A stretch of DNA of 64,000 nt, from NCBI GenBank assembly GCA_963756605.1, contig CAVWOT010000009.1, positions 558,001 through 622,000 of the forward strand. The letters run 5' to 3'. The notes beneath the pieces were generated by a model. It saw only the letters and a program-made list of their open reading frames with translations. It did no database searches and was not told the DNA's origin. Positions within the stretch are counted from its first letter, which is position 1, and the number at the start of each line of letters is the position of its first letter. The position numbers and the translations under genes are program-made. Shown here in pieces: positions 56,869 through 64,000 of this stretch. Source of the DNA: Bog-159 sp963756605 (GTDB lineage: Bacteria > Acidobacteriota > Terriglobia > Bryobacterales > Bryobacteraceae).

Positions 56869-58113
56869 TTACGCGTGGCTCCGTTTAAAGCCGGTTTCCA
56901 GATTGGGCAGGAAAGCCGTCAGCAGGCCGATAGCCGGCAGGAACGAGCACACCCGGTAAACGAAAAAGATACTGGTGGCATCCGCCAGCCATCCCAGGAT
57001 CGCCGCGCCGATGCCGGCCATGCCGAACGCCAGACCGAAGAAGACGCCGGAAATCATGCCGATCTTGCCGGGCACCAGATCGTGCGCGAAAACAATGATG
57101 GCGGAGAAAGCCGAAGCCAGAATCGTTCCAATCACCACACTAAGGATGGTGGTCCAGAACAGATTCGCATAGGGCAGCGCCAGCGTGAACGGCAGGATGC
57201 CGAGAATCGAACACCAGATGACATACTTACGTCCGATGCGGTCGCCCACCGGGCCGCCGATGAAGGTTCCCGCCGCCACCGATCCGAGAAAGATGAATAA
57301 GTGAATCTGCGCGGAGCGGATGGGTAGGTGAAAGCGGCTCATGAGGAAGAAAGTGTAATAGCTGGTCAGGCTGGCCAGGTAGAAATACTTCGAGAAGACC
57401 AGCGCCACCAGCACCGCCAGCGCCATGCCGGTCTTACGCCGCGAGAGTTGCAGGCGATGCTCATGCACGGCCGCGGCGGCGGCTTTCGCACGCGCCTTGC
57501 CGTGGTGCTTGTACCAGCCGCCGATACGCGTCAGAACCAGCATGGCCGCGAGGGCCGCGGCTGAAAACCAGGCGATGCTGCGCTGGCCGCCGGGCAGTAC
57601 GATCAGCGCCGCCAACAAGGGTCCCAGTGCCGAGCCGGCATTCCCGCCCACCTGAAACAAAGATTGTGCCAGCCCGTGCTGTCCACCGGATGCCAGGCGC
57701 GCCACGCGCGACGATTCCGGATGGAACACGGAAGATCCCACTCCGACCAGCGCCACCGCCAGCAGAATTACGTGAAAACGCGGCGCATACGCCAACAAGA
57801 GCAGGCCCGAAAGGGTGAATCCCATGCCCACCGGCAGCGAATAAGGAGTGGGCCGGCGGTCCGTATACATACCCACGAAAGGTTGCAGCAGCGAGGCGGT
57901 AAGCTGCACACTGAGGGTAATCATGCCTATTTGGCGGAAGTCGAGGCGATAGGCGGCCTTCAGAATCGGGTACACCGCCGGGATGACGGACTGCAGCATG
58001 TCGTTCAGAAAGTGGCAGAAGCTGATGGCCGTCAGCACTCCGAACGCCGTCGAATGCGCCTTTTGGATAGCAGAAACCCGGGTGCCCGGGCGAAGACCCG
58101 TCTGACTCGACAC
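56869..58113 (-). CDS. fsr: MFS transporter, fosmidomycin-resistance type
   Basis: A 12-helix inner-membrane major facilitator of the Fsr group, about 414 residues. The family start is FGVLTAISFCHFLNDMLQSV followed by IPAVYPILKAAYRLDFRQIG. The MFS loop motif is FVGMYTDRRPTPYSLPVGM. HPESSRVARLASGGQHGLAQ is typical of Fsr. The second half contains FIGGPVGDRIGRKYVIWCSI. Fsr exports fosmidomycin in E. coli; the true substrate here is unknown. GTG 58113 (VSSQTGLRPG) is chosen because ATG 58182 lies inside a palindromic repeat. Confidence 0.87.
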   Translation of the reverse strand: MSSQTGLRPGTRVSAIQKAHSTAFGVLTAISFCHFLNDMLQSVIPAVYPILKAAYRLDFRQIGMITLSVQLTASLLQPFVGMYTDRRPTPYSLPVGMGFTLSGLLLLAYAPRFHVILLAVALVGVGSSVFHPESSRVARLASGGQHGLAQSLFQVGGNAGSALGPLLAALIVLPGGQRSIAWFSAAALAAMLVLTRIGGWYKHHGKARAKAAAAAVHEHRLQLSRRKTGMALAVLVALVFSKYFYLASLTSYYTFFLMSRFHLPIRSAQIHLFIFLGSVAAGTFIGGPVGDRIGRKYVIWCSILGILPFTLALPYANLFWTTILSVVIGTILASAFSAIIVFAHDLVPGKIGMISGVFFGLAFGMAGIGAAILGWLADATSIFFVYRVCSFLPAIGLLTAFLPNLETGFKRSHA

Positions 58114-58137
58114 TGTTGGTAGTTTAGCAAAGTCGTT

Positions 58138-58182
58138 GTGGGGCAGGCGTCCACGCCTGCGGCGGGTCTCCAGACCCGCCAA
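58138..58182 (+). repeat. Dispersed hairpin repeat, family B, short copy
   Basis: GTGGGGCAGGCGTCCACGCCTGC followed by GGCGGGTCTCCAGACCCGCC, two perfect hairpins, matching the opening and one inner arm of the repeat at 16064-16160. It sits between the divergent fsr and tetR genes. Confidence 0.75.
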
Positions 58183-58192
58183 CAGTTTCTTC

Positions 58193-58232
58193 TTGACTAA
58201 TTAAAACACGTGTTTTAAAATGTTGTTTTAAG
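58193..58232 (+). promoter_or_regulatory. TetR promoter with built-in operators
   Basis: -35 TTGACT (58193-58198), 17-base spacer, -10 TAAAAT (58216-58221). The spacer contains the perfect 18-base dyad TTAAAACACGTGTTTTAA (58201-58218). A second dyad, TTAAAA-TGTTG-TTTTAA (58216-58232), overlaps the -10. Repressor binding at either would block transcription of the exporter unit, and probably of fsr on the other side. Confidence 0.8.
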
Positions 58233-58236
58233 ACCC

Positions 58237-58920
58237 ATGCGCAAGCAACCCCCAGGCGGCGCCCCGCGCGACGCCACCGAAGCCCGGATCCTCGAAACCG
58301 CCGGCCATGTGTTCGCCGAGACTGGATTCCAGGCCGCCAAGGTGCGCGACATCTGCGCGCGCGCCGGAGTGAATCTGGCGGCCATCAATTATCACTTCGG
58401 CGACAAACTGGGGCTGTATAACGAAGTCCTGCGCTATGCCGCCTGCACCACGGGCGACCTGGCTAAATTCAATCCGGTATTGCCTGGCCGCACGGCCGAA
58501 TCCAAGCTGCACGCTTTTGTGTTGGGCTTGCTGCAAGCGATGTATAGGGAAGACCGGCCCGCCTGGCCCGTGCGGCTGATGACCCACGAACTGGCGCAGC
58601 CCACGCCCGCCTTCGACGGCGTAGTCGATCAGGTCATGCGTCCCAGGCATGACGCCATACGCAAGCTGGTCGGCAGCCTGATCGGCCGGCCGGCGGACGA
58701 TCGCCAGACGCGGCTATGCGCGCAGAGCATCATGGGGCAGATCATTGTTTATGCGCACGGACGGGAAGTCCTTAAGCGGCTGTGGCCGGATCTGCGCTTC
58801 ACGCCCGAAACGCTCCACGAAATCGCGGGCCATATCGCGTCCTTCTCGTTCGCCGCGCTGAAGAGTATCGGACGGCGCAACGCGGCGGTCAAAACCAAAC
58901 GACATCAAGCTGCGAGGTAG
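58237..58920 (+). CDS. TetR-family repressor (CecR/YbiH-like)
   Basis: A 227-residue regulator. The N-terminal helix-turn-helix is ATEARILETAGHVFAETGFQ, AAKVRDICARAGVNLAAINY and HFGDKLGLYNEVLRYA. The C-terminal ligand domain resembles the CecR group (DUF1956): RLMTHELAQPTPAFDGVVDQ, MGQIIVYAHGREVLKRLWPD. In E. coli CecR governs ybhGFSR, the same gene set that follows here, so it likely represses this exporter and itself. Operators are in the promoter. The HlyD gene starts two bases after its stop. Confidence 0.87.
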   Translation: MRKQPPGGAPRDATEARILETAGHVFAETGFQAAKVRDICARAGVNLAAINYHFGDKLGLYNEVLRYAACTTGDLAKFNPVLPGRTAESKLHAFVLGLLQAMYREDRPAWPVRLMTHELAQPTPAFDGVVDQVMRPRHDAIRKLVGSLIGRPADDRQTRLCAQSIMGQIIVYAHGREVLKRLWPDLRFTPETLHEIAGHIASFSFAALKSIGRRNAAVKTKRHQAAR

Positions 58921-58922
58921 AT

Positions 58923-60140
58923 ATGAAACAATCGCCCTTTACCGACAGACAGGCCGGCCGCGCGCGGGCCGTGATCGTGCTGATCGTGCTGCTGTTGGCC
59001 GCCGGCGCCATCGTCGTCTGGCGCGTAGCGCTGGCCAAGCCGGGCAACCCCGCGAATACCATCGTGCTCAGCGGACGGATTGAAGGCGACGATTCCGCGG
59101 TGTCGTCCAAAGCCACGGGCCGGCTGCTCGAGTGCAGGGTACGCGAGGGCGATCTGGTGAAAGCGGGAGACGTCATCGCGGTGCTGGATGACCAGCAATT
59201 ACGCGATCGCGAGACCCAGGCGCAGGCCACCGTGGCGCAGTCCGAAGCAAAGCTCGAATGGGCGCGCAAGCAGATCGCGGTGCTCGACGACCAGTTACGC
59301 CAGAATTCGGTCGAGACCGGACAGTCCAAGGTGGATTCGAGCGGCCGCGTCAGCCAGGCGGAAGCTGAGTTGGCAGCGGCCGAAGCCGACCTGGCGCAGC
59401 AGGAAGCCGCTTATAAGCTGGCCCTGTTCGATAAAGAAGCTTATACGAAGCTGGCGCAATCGGGTGCGGTCTCCGAACGCCAGGGGAAGCAAGCCGTCAC
59501 CACCGCGGAGACGCAGGAGGCGCTGGTCCAGGCTTCCAAACGTAAAGTGGAGGCAGCCCACGGCGCACTGACCGCGGCCCAGGCAACGCTCAGCAACCCG
59601 GACATACGCACGGTGCAGGCCGGCATGATCCGGCGGCAGATCGCGCAGCAGGAGGCCGATATTGCGAGCGCGGTGGCCGATGAGCAGCACGCGCGCGCGG
59701 CCTTGCTGGAGGCCAAAGCCAACTTCAAGGATCTTACCGTGCTGGCGCCGTTTGAGGGCACGGTGGTGACCCGCACCGCGGAACCGGGCGAGGTGCTCAC
59801 CGCCGGCACACCCATCGTCACGCTGCTCGATCTGCGCAGAGTTTATCTACGCGGATACATCCCGGAAGGCCAGATCGGCCGTGTCAAGGTGGGTCAGCCG
59901 GCGCGTGTCTTTCTGGATTCGAATCCCGACCAGCCGCTCGAAGCATACGTGCAGCGCATCGATCCGCAAGCCACTTTCACGCCCGAAAACACGTACTTTC
60001 GGGACGACCGGGTCAAGCAGGTGGTGGGCGTGAAGCTGGGATTGAAGAGCGGCATCGGCTATGCCAAGCCGGGCATGCCGGCCGATGGCGAGATCCTGGT
60101 GGAGGGCGATGCATGGCCGGCGGAAAGCCACCGGAAATGA
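58923..60140 (+). CDS. ybhG: HlyD-type membrane fusion protein (YbhG-like)
   Basis: A 405-residue periplasmic adaptor of an ABC exporter. One N-terminal helix (AVIVLIVLLLAAGAIVVWRV). The first biotinyl-lipoyl half is GRIEGDDSAVSSKATGRLLE and CRVREGDLVKAGDVIAVLDD. A long coiled-coil hairpin (residues 90-260) is rich in Gln/Ala/Glu. The second lipoyl half is LTVLAPFEGTVVTRTAEPGE, and the beta barrel is RRVYLRGYIPEGQIGRVKVG. It connects the YbhFSR pump to an outer-membrane channel. ATG 58923 begins the membrane anchor. The ybhF start overlaps its stop. Confidence 0.88.
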   Translation: MKQSPFTDRQAGRARAVIVLIVLLLAAGAIVVWRVALAKPGNPANTIVLSGRIEGDDSAVSSKATGRLLECRVREGDLVKAGDVIAVLDDQQLRDRETQAQATVAQSEAKLEWARKQIAVLDDQLRQNSVETGQSKVDSSGRVSQAEAELAAAEADLAQQEAAYKLALFDKEAYTKLAQSGAVSERQGKQAVTTAETQEALVQASKRKVEAAHGALTAAQATLSNPDIRTVQAGMIRRQIAQQEADIASAVADEQHARAALLEAKANFKDLTVLAPFEGTVVTRTAEPGEVLTAGTPIVTLLDLRRVYLRGYIPEGQIGRVKVGQPARVFLDSNPDQPLEAYVQRIDPQATFTPENTYFRDDRVKQVVGVKLGLKSGIGYAKPGMPADGEILVEGDAWPAESHRK

Positions 60141-62120
60141 CCGACGATGGTCGCGGGGCAGCCGTGCTGGCCGCGCCGGACCCGGTTCGGGCGCCGGATC
60201 GCGTGGCCATTCGCACGCGCGATCTGCGCAAGAACTACGGCCCGCTGGAGGCGGTCAGAGGCATCCACGTGGAAGTGCACGAGGGCGAGATTTTTGGCCT
60301 CATCGGTCCCGATGGCGCCGGAAAAACCACCACGTTCCAGATCCTCGCCGGGATCATGGAAGCCACTTCCGGCGTGGTCGAAGTGTTCGGCAAACCCGCC
60401 CGCCAGTCGCGCGATGTGGTCGGCTACCTGACGCAAACGTTTAGCCTGTACCCGGATCTGAGCGTGAAAGAGAACATCCGGTATGTGGGCGATCTGCGGC
60501 ACGTCCCGCCGAAAGAAATCGTCGCGCGGGGTGACCGCTATCTCGAGATGTTCGATATGCATCGCTTCACGGACCGGCTGGCGGGACAACTGAGCGGCGG
60601 CATGAAGCAGAAGCTTTCGCTGGTCTGCGCGTTGGTGGCACAACCGCGCGTGCTGCTGCTCGATGAGCCGACCACGGGCGTCGATCCGGTCTCCCGCCGC
60701 GAATTCTGGGATGTGCTGGCGCACTTGGCCGCGGACGGCCTCACTATCGTGGTCGCCACGCCGTATCTGGATGAAGCCGAGCGCTGCCACAAGGTCGCGC
60801 TGATGCATCTCGGCCAGATCCATCAGACCGGCACGCCGGTCGAATTGCGGGAGAGCCTGGGCATGCGGCGGCTGGAGGTCCATACCGCCAATCTGTCGGA
60901 GGCCGAAGACAGGCTCAGCGAAGCCGAAGGCGGCGCGATCGGAGATGTCCAAAGGTTCGGCGACCGGCTGGACGTACTTGTGAAGGACCCCCAGGCGGGC
61001 CGTGCGGCGGTAGAGGCGGCGCTGGCCAAGGCGGGGATCGCCGTCGAGGACATTCACGTGGCGGACCCCACGCTGGAGAATACCTTCGTGGCGGAACTGC
61101 GGGCCATGGGGCAGGAATTGCATGCCCCGCCTTTCCCCGGCAAGCACCCGCATCGCGATCTCAAGGGAAGAATCGCTATCGGCGCGCAAAATCTGACGAA
61201 GCGCTACGGTGACGTTCACGGCCGTCCACAACGTGAATCTGAACGTGAGCTACGGCGAGGTGTACGGCTTGCTGGGCGCCAACGGCGCGGGCAAGACGAC
61301 CACTATCAAGATGCTGTGCGGGCTGCTGGATCCCACCGAGGGTACGCCGCAGCTCGCGGGGAAGCAGGGCGCCATCCGATCCGCGGAGGTCCGCGAACTG
61401 GTCGGCTACATGTCGCAGAAGTTCTCGCTCTACGACGATTTGACTATCGATGAAAACCTGGATTTCTTCGCGGGCGTTTATGGCGTGCCGGCGGGTGAGA
61501 TCGCAGATAAGAAAAAGTGGGTGCTGGAGTTTTCCGGGCTGACCGGCAAAGAGCAGCAGATCACCGGAAGCTTGCCGGGCGGTTGGAAACAGCGCGTGGC
61601 GTTTGGCGCGGCCACCATGCACGAACCCAGCGTCCTGTTTCTGGATGAGCCGACTTCGGGCGTGGACCCGCTGGCGCGGCGCGCGTTCTGGCGCATGATC
61701 AACCGGCTGGCCGATATGGGCACCGCCATCCTGGTGACCACGCATTACCTGGAAGAGGCGGAACAGTGCAATCGCCTGGGTTTCATGGCGGGCGGAGAGT
61801 TGGTGGCCGAGGGCGCGCCCAGCGCCATCAAAGCGCGCCAGGGCGGGCATCTGATCGAGTTGCGCGTGGATCAGCCGCAGCGTGCCGCCGACCGGTTGAA
61901 AGAGCAGATGGAGCGCTGGCGCGTGTCGCTGTTCGGCGACCGGCTGCACGTGATCGTGGACGACGAAGTGGCGACCGCGGAGAAACAGCTTACCGAGAGG
62001 CTGCGGGATGCGGGCGTGGCCGTGCGGGCGATTCACGAGGAGAACTACTCGCTTGAAGATGTCTTCATCGCGGTAGTGGAAAAAGCTCGGCGGGAGGGTA
62101 AATTTGCCGCGGAGGATTAA
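60137..62120 (+). pseudogene. ybhF: Tandem ABC ATPase (YbhF-like), one frameshift between the halves
   Basis: An exporter ATPase with two nucleotide-binding domains. Half 1: Walker A LIGPDGAGKTTTFQIL, signature QLSGGMKQKL, Walker B VLLLDEPTTGVDP. Half 2: Walker A LLGANGAGKTTTIKML, signature SLPGGWKQRV, Walker B VLFLDEPTSGVDP. In YbhF both halves are one chain. Here the frame breaks near 61210: removing one G in GACGTTCACGG gives NLTKRYGDFTAVHNVNLNV. Joined length is about 660 residues. It is either a sequencing error or two separately made half-ATPases. ATG 60137 overlaps the HlyD stop (ATGA). In half 2 the signature has Pro for Ser. Confidence 0.85.
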
Positions 62121-62160
62121 GGGAGGCGGGCTTCAGCCGGCGCGGAGCTTCAGCCCCGCT
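62121..62160 (-). repeat. Dispersed palindromic repeat, family A, copy 3
   Basis: Inverse orientation to copies 1 and 2 with a few substitutions (GAAGCTCCGCG for GAAGCCCCGCG). It lies inside the exporter unit between ybhF and ybhS, so its hairpins would be transcribed and could tune expression of the permeases. Confidence 0.8.
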
Positions 62161-62168
62161 CAAAAAAT

Positions 62169-63275
62169 ATGAGACGGATATTCTCGCAAGCGCGCAAGGA
62201 ATTAACGCAACTGGTCCGCGACCGCCTGGCCCTGGCGCTCGCGCTGCTGCTGCCTTTGATCCTGCTGTTCCTGCTCTCGACGGCCATCTCGCTGACCGTG
62301 CATAGCCTGCCGCTGGTGATTCAGGATCTGGACGATTCGTCCGCGTCCCGGCGATTCGCGGATGCGTTCCGCTCGTCGATTTCCTTCCACGTGGTCTCCT
62401 GGCCTCCGGATCGCAAGCCGGAGGATGCTCTTACGGCCAACGCGGCGCGCGGGGTGCTGATCGTGCCCCGAAACTTCGGACACGACCTCGCCCGCGGGAC
62501 GAATACACAGGTGCAACTGCTGGTGGACGCGACCGACTCCAACACCGCCCGCATCGTGCAGGGCTATGTCAACCAGATTACTAACGCTTTCAATCGCGGC
62601 TCCGGCGCCATGGCGAGCACCGCGCTGGTCGGCGCCCAGGTGAGGCTTTGGTACAATCCCGGGCGCGATTCCCCAAAATTTTACGCGCCCGGTATCTTCG
62701 TGATGGGCATCTCTATGTTTCCGGCGCTGCTGGCCGCCATGACGATGGCCAAGGAGGGCGAGCAGAAGACCATTCTGCAGGTCTACGTATCCAGCATTTC
62801 GGCGCACGAATTCGTGCTCGGCAAGATTCTGGCTTACATGGTGGTGGCGGGCTGCGAATGGCTGCTCGGGATGATCACCCTGCTGACGGTCTTCGGTCTG
62901 CATATCGCCGGAGATCCCACGCCGTTGATCGTCGGCAGCGTGCTCTATGCGTTTTGCGTGGTCAGTTTCGGCACCTTCGTGGGCGCCGGCATTCCGAACC
63001 AGGCGGCGGCCATTCAAGCGGTGGCGTTGGGCGGCTTTCTGCTCGTGTTTTTGCTTTCCGGGCTGATCTTCCCGGTGGAAAATATCCCGGCGGGACTGCG
63101 CTGGGTTTCCAACATCGTGTGGGGCCGGTACTACATCGAAATCGTGCGCGACGCTCTGTTGCAGGGCGGCGGATGGCCCGCCATGTGGTTTCCCGTGCTG
63201 ATGATCGCGGCGCTGGGCGCGGTGTTCTACGCGCTGGCCTGGAAGACCATGCGCCGCATGCAGGTGAAAGCGTGA
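62169..63275 (+). CDS. ybhS: ABC exporter permease (YbhS-like)
   Basis: A 368-residue ABC-2 type permease. The first helix is LALALALLLPLILLFLLSTA. A large periplasmic domain follows (LPLVIQDLDDSSASRRFADA ... VQLLVDATDSNTARIVQGYV). The five-helix core contains FVMGISMFPALLAAMTMAKE, MVVAGCEWLLGMITLLTVFG and GGFLLVFLLSGLIFPVENIP. The ABC-2 motif GLIFPVENIP is typical. It forms a heterodimer with the next gene, whose start overlaps its stop (GTGA). The ATG lies nine bases after the palindromic repeat. Confidence 0.88.
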   Translation: MRRIFSQARKELTQLVRDRLALALALLLPLILLFLLSTAISLTVHSLPLVIQDLDDSSASRRFADAFRSSISFHVVSWPPDRKPEDALTANAARGVLIVPRNFGHDLARGTNTQVQLLVDATDSNTARIVQGYVNQITNAFNRGSGAMASTALVGAQVRLWYNPGRDSPKFYAPGIFVMGISMFPALLAAMTMAKEGEQKTILQVYVSSISAHEFVLGKILAYMVVAGCEWLLGMITLLTVFGLHIAGDPTPLIVGSVLYAFCVVSFGTFVGAGIPNQAAAIQAVALGGFLLVFLLSGLIFPVENIPAGLRWVSNIVWGRYYIEIVRDALLQGGGWPAMWFPVLMIAALGAVFYALAWKTMRRMQVKA

Positions 63276-64000
63276 CTCGGTTACGCGCCCTCGTCCGCAA
63301 AGAATTCAACCAGATCCGGCGGGACAAGCGCATGGCGATGTCGCTGATCATCCCGCCCACGCTGCAGCTTCTGCTCTTCGGCTTCGCGCTGGACTCCACG
63401 GTGTCCCACTTGCGCCTGGGCGTCATCGACTGGAGCCGGACGCCGGAGAGCCGCGAAATGCTCTCCACGCTTACCGAGAGCAAGAGCTTCCAATTGGGCG
63501 GCGATTACGCCTCGGTGCGCGATCTGGAAGCCGCCATCAGCCGGGGAAAGCTGGATGCCGGCATCGTGGTGCCGTACGAGTTCGCGCGCGATCTCCGGCG
63601 CGGGACGCCAGTGGATGTGCAGATCCTGCTGAACGCGGCCAATGCCAACACGGCGACTATCGCGCAAGGATACGCGGAGGGCGTGATCCTGTCTTACGAC
63701 AAGACGCTGGCGGGGGAGGGCATCCGGCCCAGGATTCGCACTATAAGCGCCGGCGGTGCTCCGCCTGGCCCGCAGGGCGCGGTGCAAACTTTGACCGCGT
63801 TCTTATACAACCCGGGCCTGGTGAACGCGTGGTTTATCGTCACCGGAACATTCGGCGTGTTACTGGTCCTGAACGGCTCGCTGCTGGCTGCGACCGCCAT
63901 GGTCAAAGAGCGCGAGCGTGGCACTGTGGAGCAATTGCTGATGACCCCGGCCAGCACCACCGATATTGTGATCGCCAAGATCGTGCCGCTGTTCGCGCTG
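63272..64000 (+). CDS. ybhR: ABC exporter permease (YbhR-like), partial
   Basis: The second ABC-2 permease, cut by the window end after 243 codons (full length about 370). GTG 63272 overlaps the ybhS stop. It begins VTRLRALVRKEFNQIRRDKR, then MSLIIPPTLQLLLFGFALDS (helix 1), the periplasmic domain HLRLGVIDWSRTPESREMLS, LLNAANANTATIAQGYAEGV, and NAWFIVTGTFGVLLVLNGSL with the conserved ATAMVKERERGTVEQLLMTP. It is a paralog of the preceding gene. No lesion is visible in the part seen. Confidence 0.9.
   Translation, partial: MTRLRALVRKEFNQIRRDKRMAMSLIIPPTLQLLLFGFALDSTVSHLRLGVIDWSRTPESREMLSTLTESKSFQLGGDYASVRDLEAAISRGKLDAGIVVPYEFARDLRRGTPVDVQILLNAANANTATIAQGYAEGVILSYDKTLAGEGIRPRIRTISAGGAPPGPQGAVQTLTAFLYNPGLVNAWFIVTGTFGVLLVLNGSLLAATAMVKERERGTVEQLLMTPASTTDIVIAKIVPLFAL

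Noticed and set aside
58114..58182. N-terminal extension of the Fsr transporter starting MAGLETRRRRG
   Set aside because: The extension is encoded by a dispersed palindromic repeat and has no family similarity; the start at 58113 is preferred.

Overview
The window looks like chromosomal DNA of an Acidobacteriota bacterium, most likely from the Bryobacterales/Solibacter side. This rests on gene content, not on a marker gene: two PadR-controlled ABC permeases with the acidobacterial N-terminal helical extension, two GloVer-repeat secreted proteins, a secreted PQQ-propeller protein beside a secreted RraA-like protein, a deiodinase-like selenoprotein, high G+C, and many GTG/TTG starts. No rRNA, tRNA or CRISPR array was seen.

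Layout. 0.2-5.4 kb: an MDR oxidoreductase, then a minus-strand unit with a promoter, an M-box (Mg2+) riboswitch, an intrinsic terminator, a broken Nramp-related transporter, a small membrane protein and a broken phoU; then a TPR protein. 5.4-10.5 kb: a paralog relic, then the coupled unit ggt / TIM-barrel isomerase / asnS, and a GlcG-like protein. 10.5-22.6 kb: diguanylate cyclase, amidohydrolase, PQQ propeller with RraA, cytochrome P460, a ruined LytS/LytT pair, LysR with a TlpA-like thioredoxin, and threonine synthase. 22.6-37.5 kb is the mobile-element region: an IS630 relic, a 3.5 kb IS21-type element splitting a hybrid histidine kinase, two PadR/ABC-permease units, and an ISAzo13-type element splitting the second permease. 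Both insertion sites carry target duplications, and both host genes can be restored in frame on paper. 37.5-49.6 kb: the deiodinase-like selenoprotein with an in-frame UGA, a decayed DUF2971 gene, a PP2C/SpoIIE phosphatase, a small membrane protein, a zinc phospholipase C-like protein, SYLF, DUF1269-like and PRC-barrel stress-type proteins, and a truncated phosphoketolase. 49.6-56.9 kb: a TPR-thioredoxin protein, a decayed and an intact GloVer-repeat gene, and a partial asparaginase duplication. 56.4-64 kb: fsr and asparaginase, divergent from a TetR-led exporter unit resembling cecR-ybhGFSR, the last permease running off the window.

How the genes work together. The M-box unit reads as magnesium homeostasis. 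The TetR unit reads as a drug/ion exporter whose operator sits inside its own promoter. The two PadR units read as inducible ABC systems, both now broken. Several conserved genes carry a single-base indel (phoU, ybhF, istB, the first permease, the TPR-thioredoxin gene, the amidohydrolase C-terminus). These may be sequencing errors. Others (the Nramp-like gene, LytS/LytT, DUF2971, the second GloVer gene) carry several lesions and look truly decayed. Two families of dispersed palindromic repeats sit between genes.
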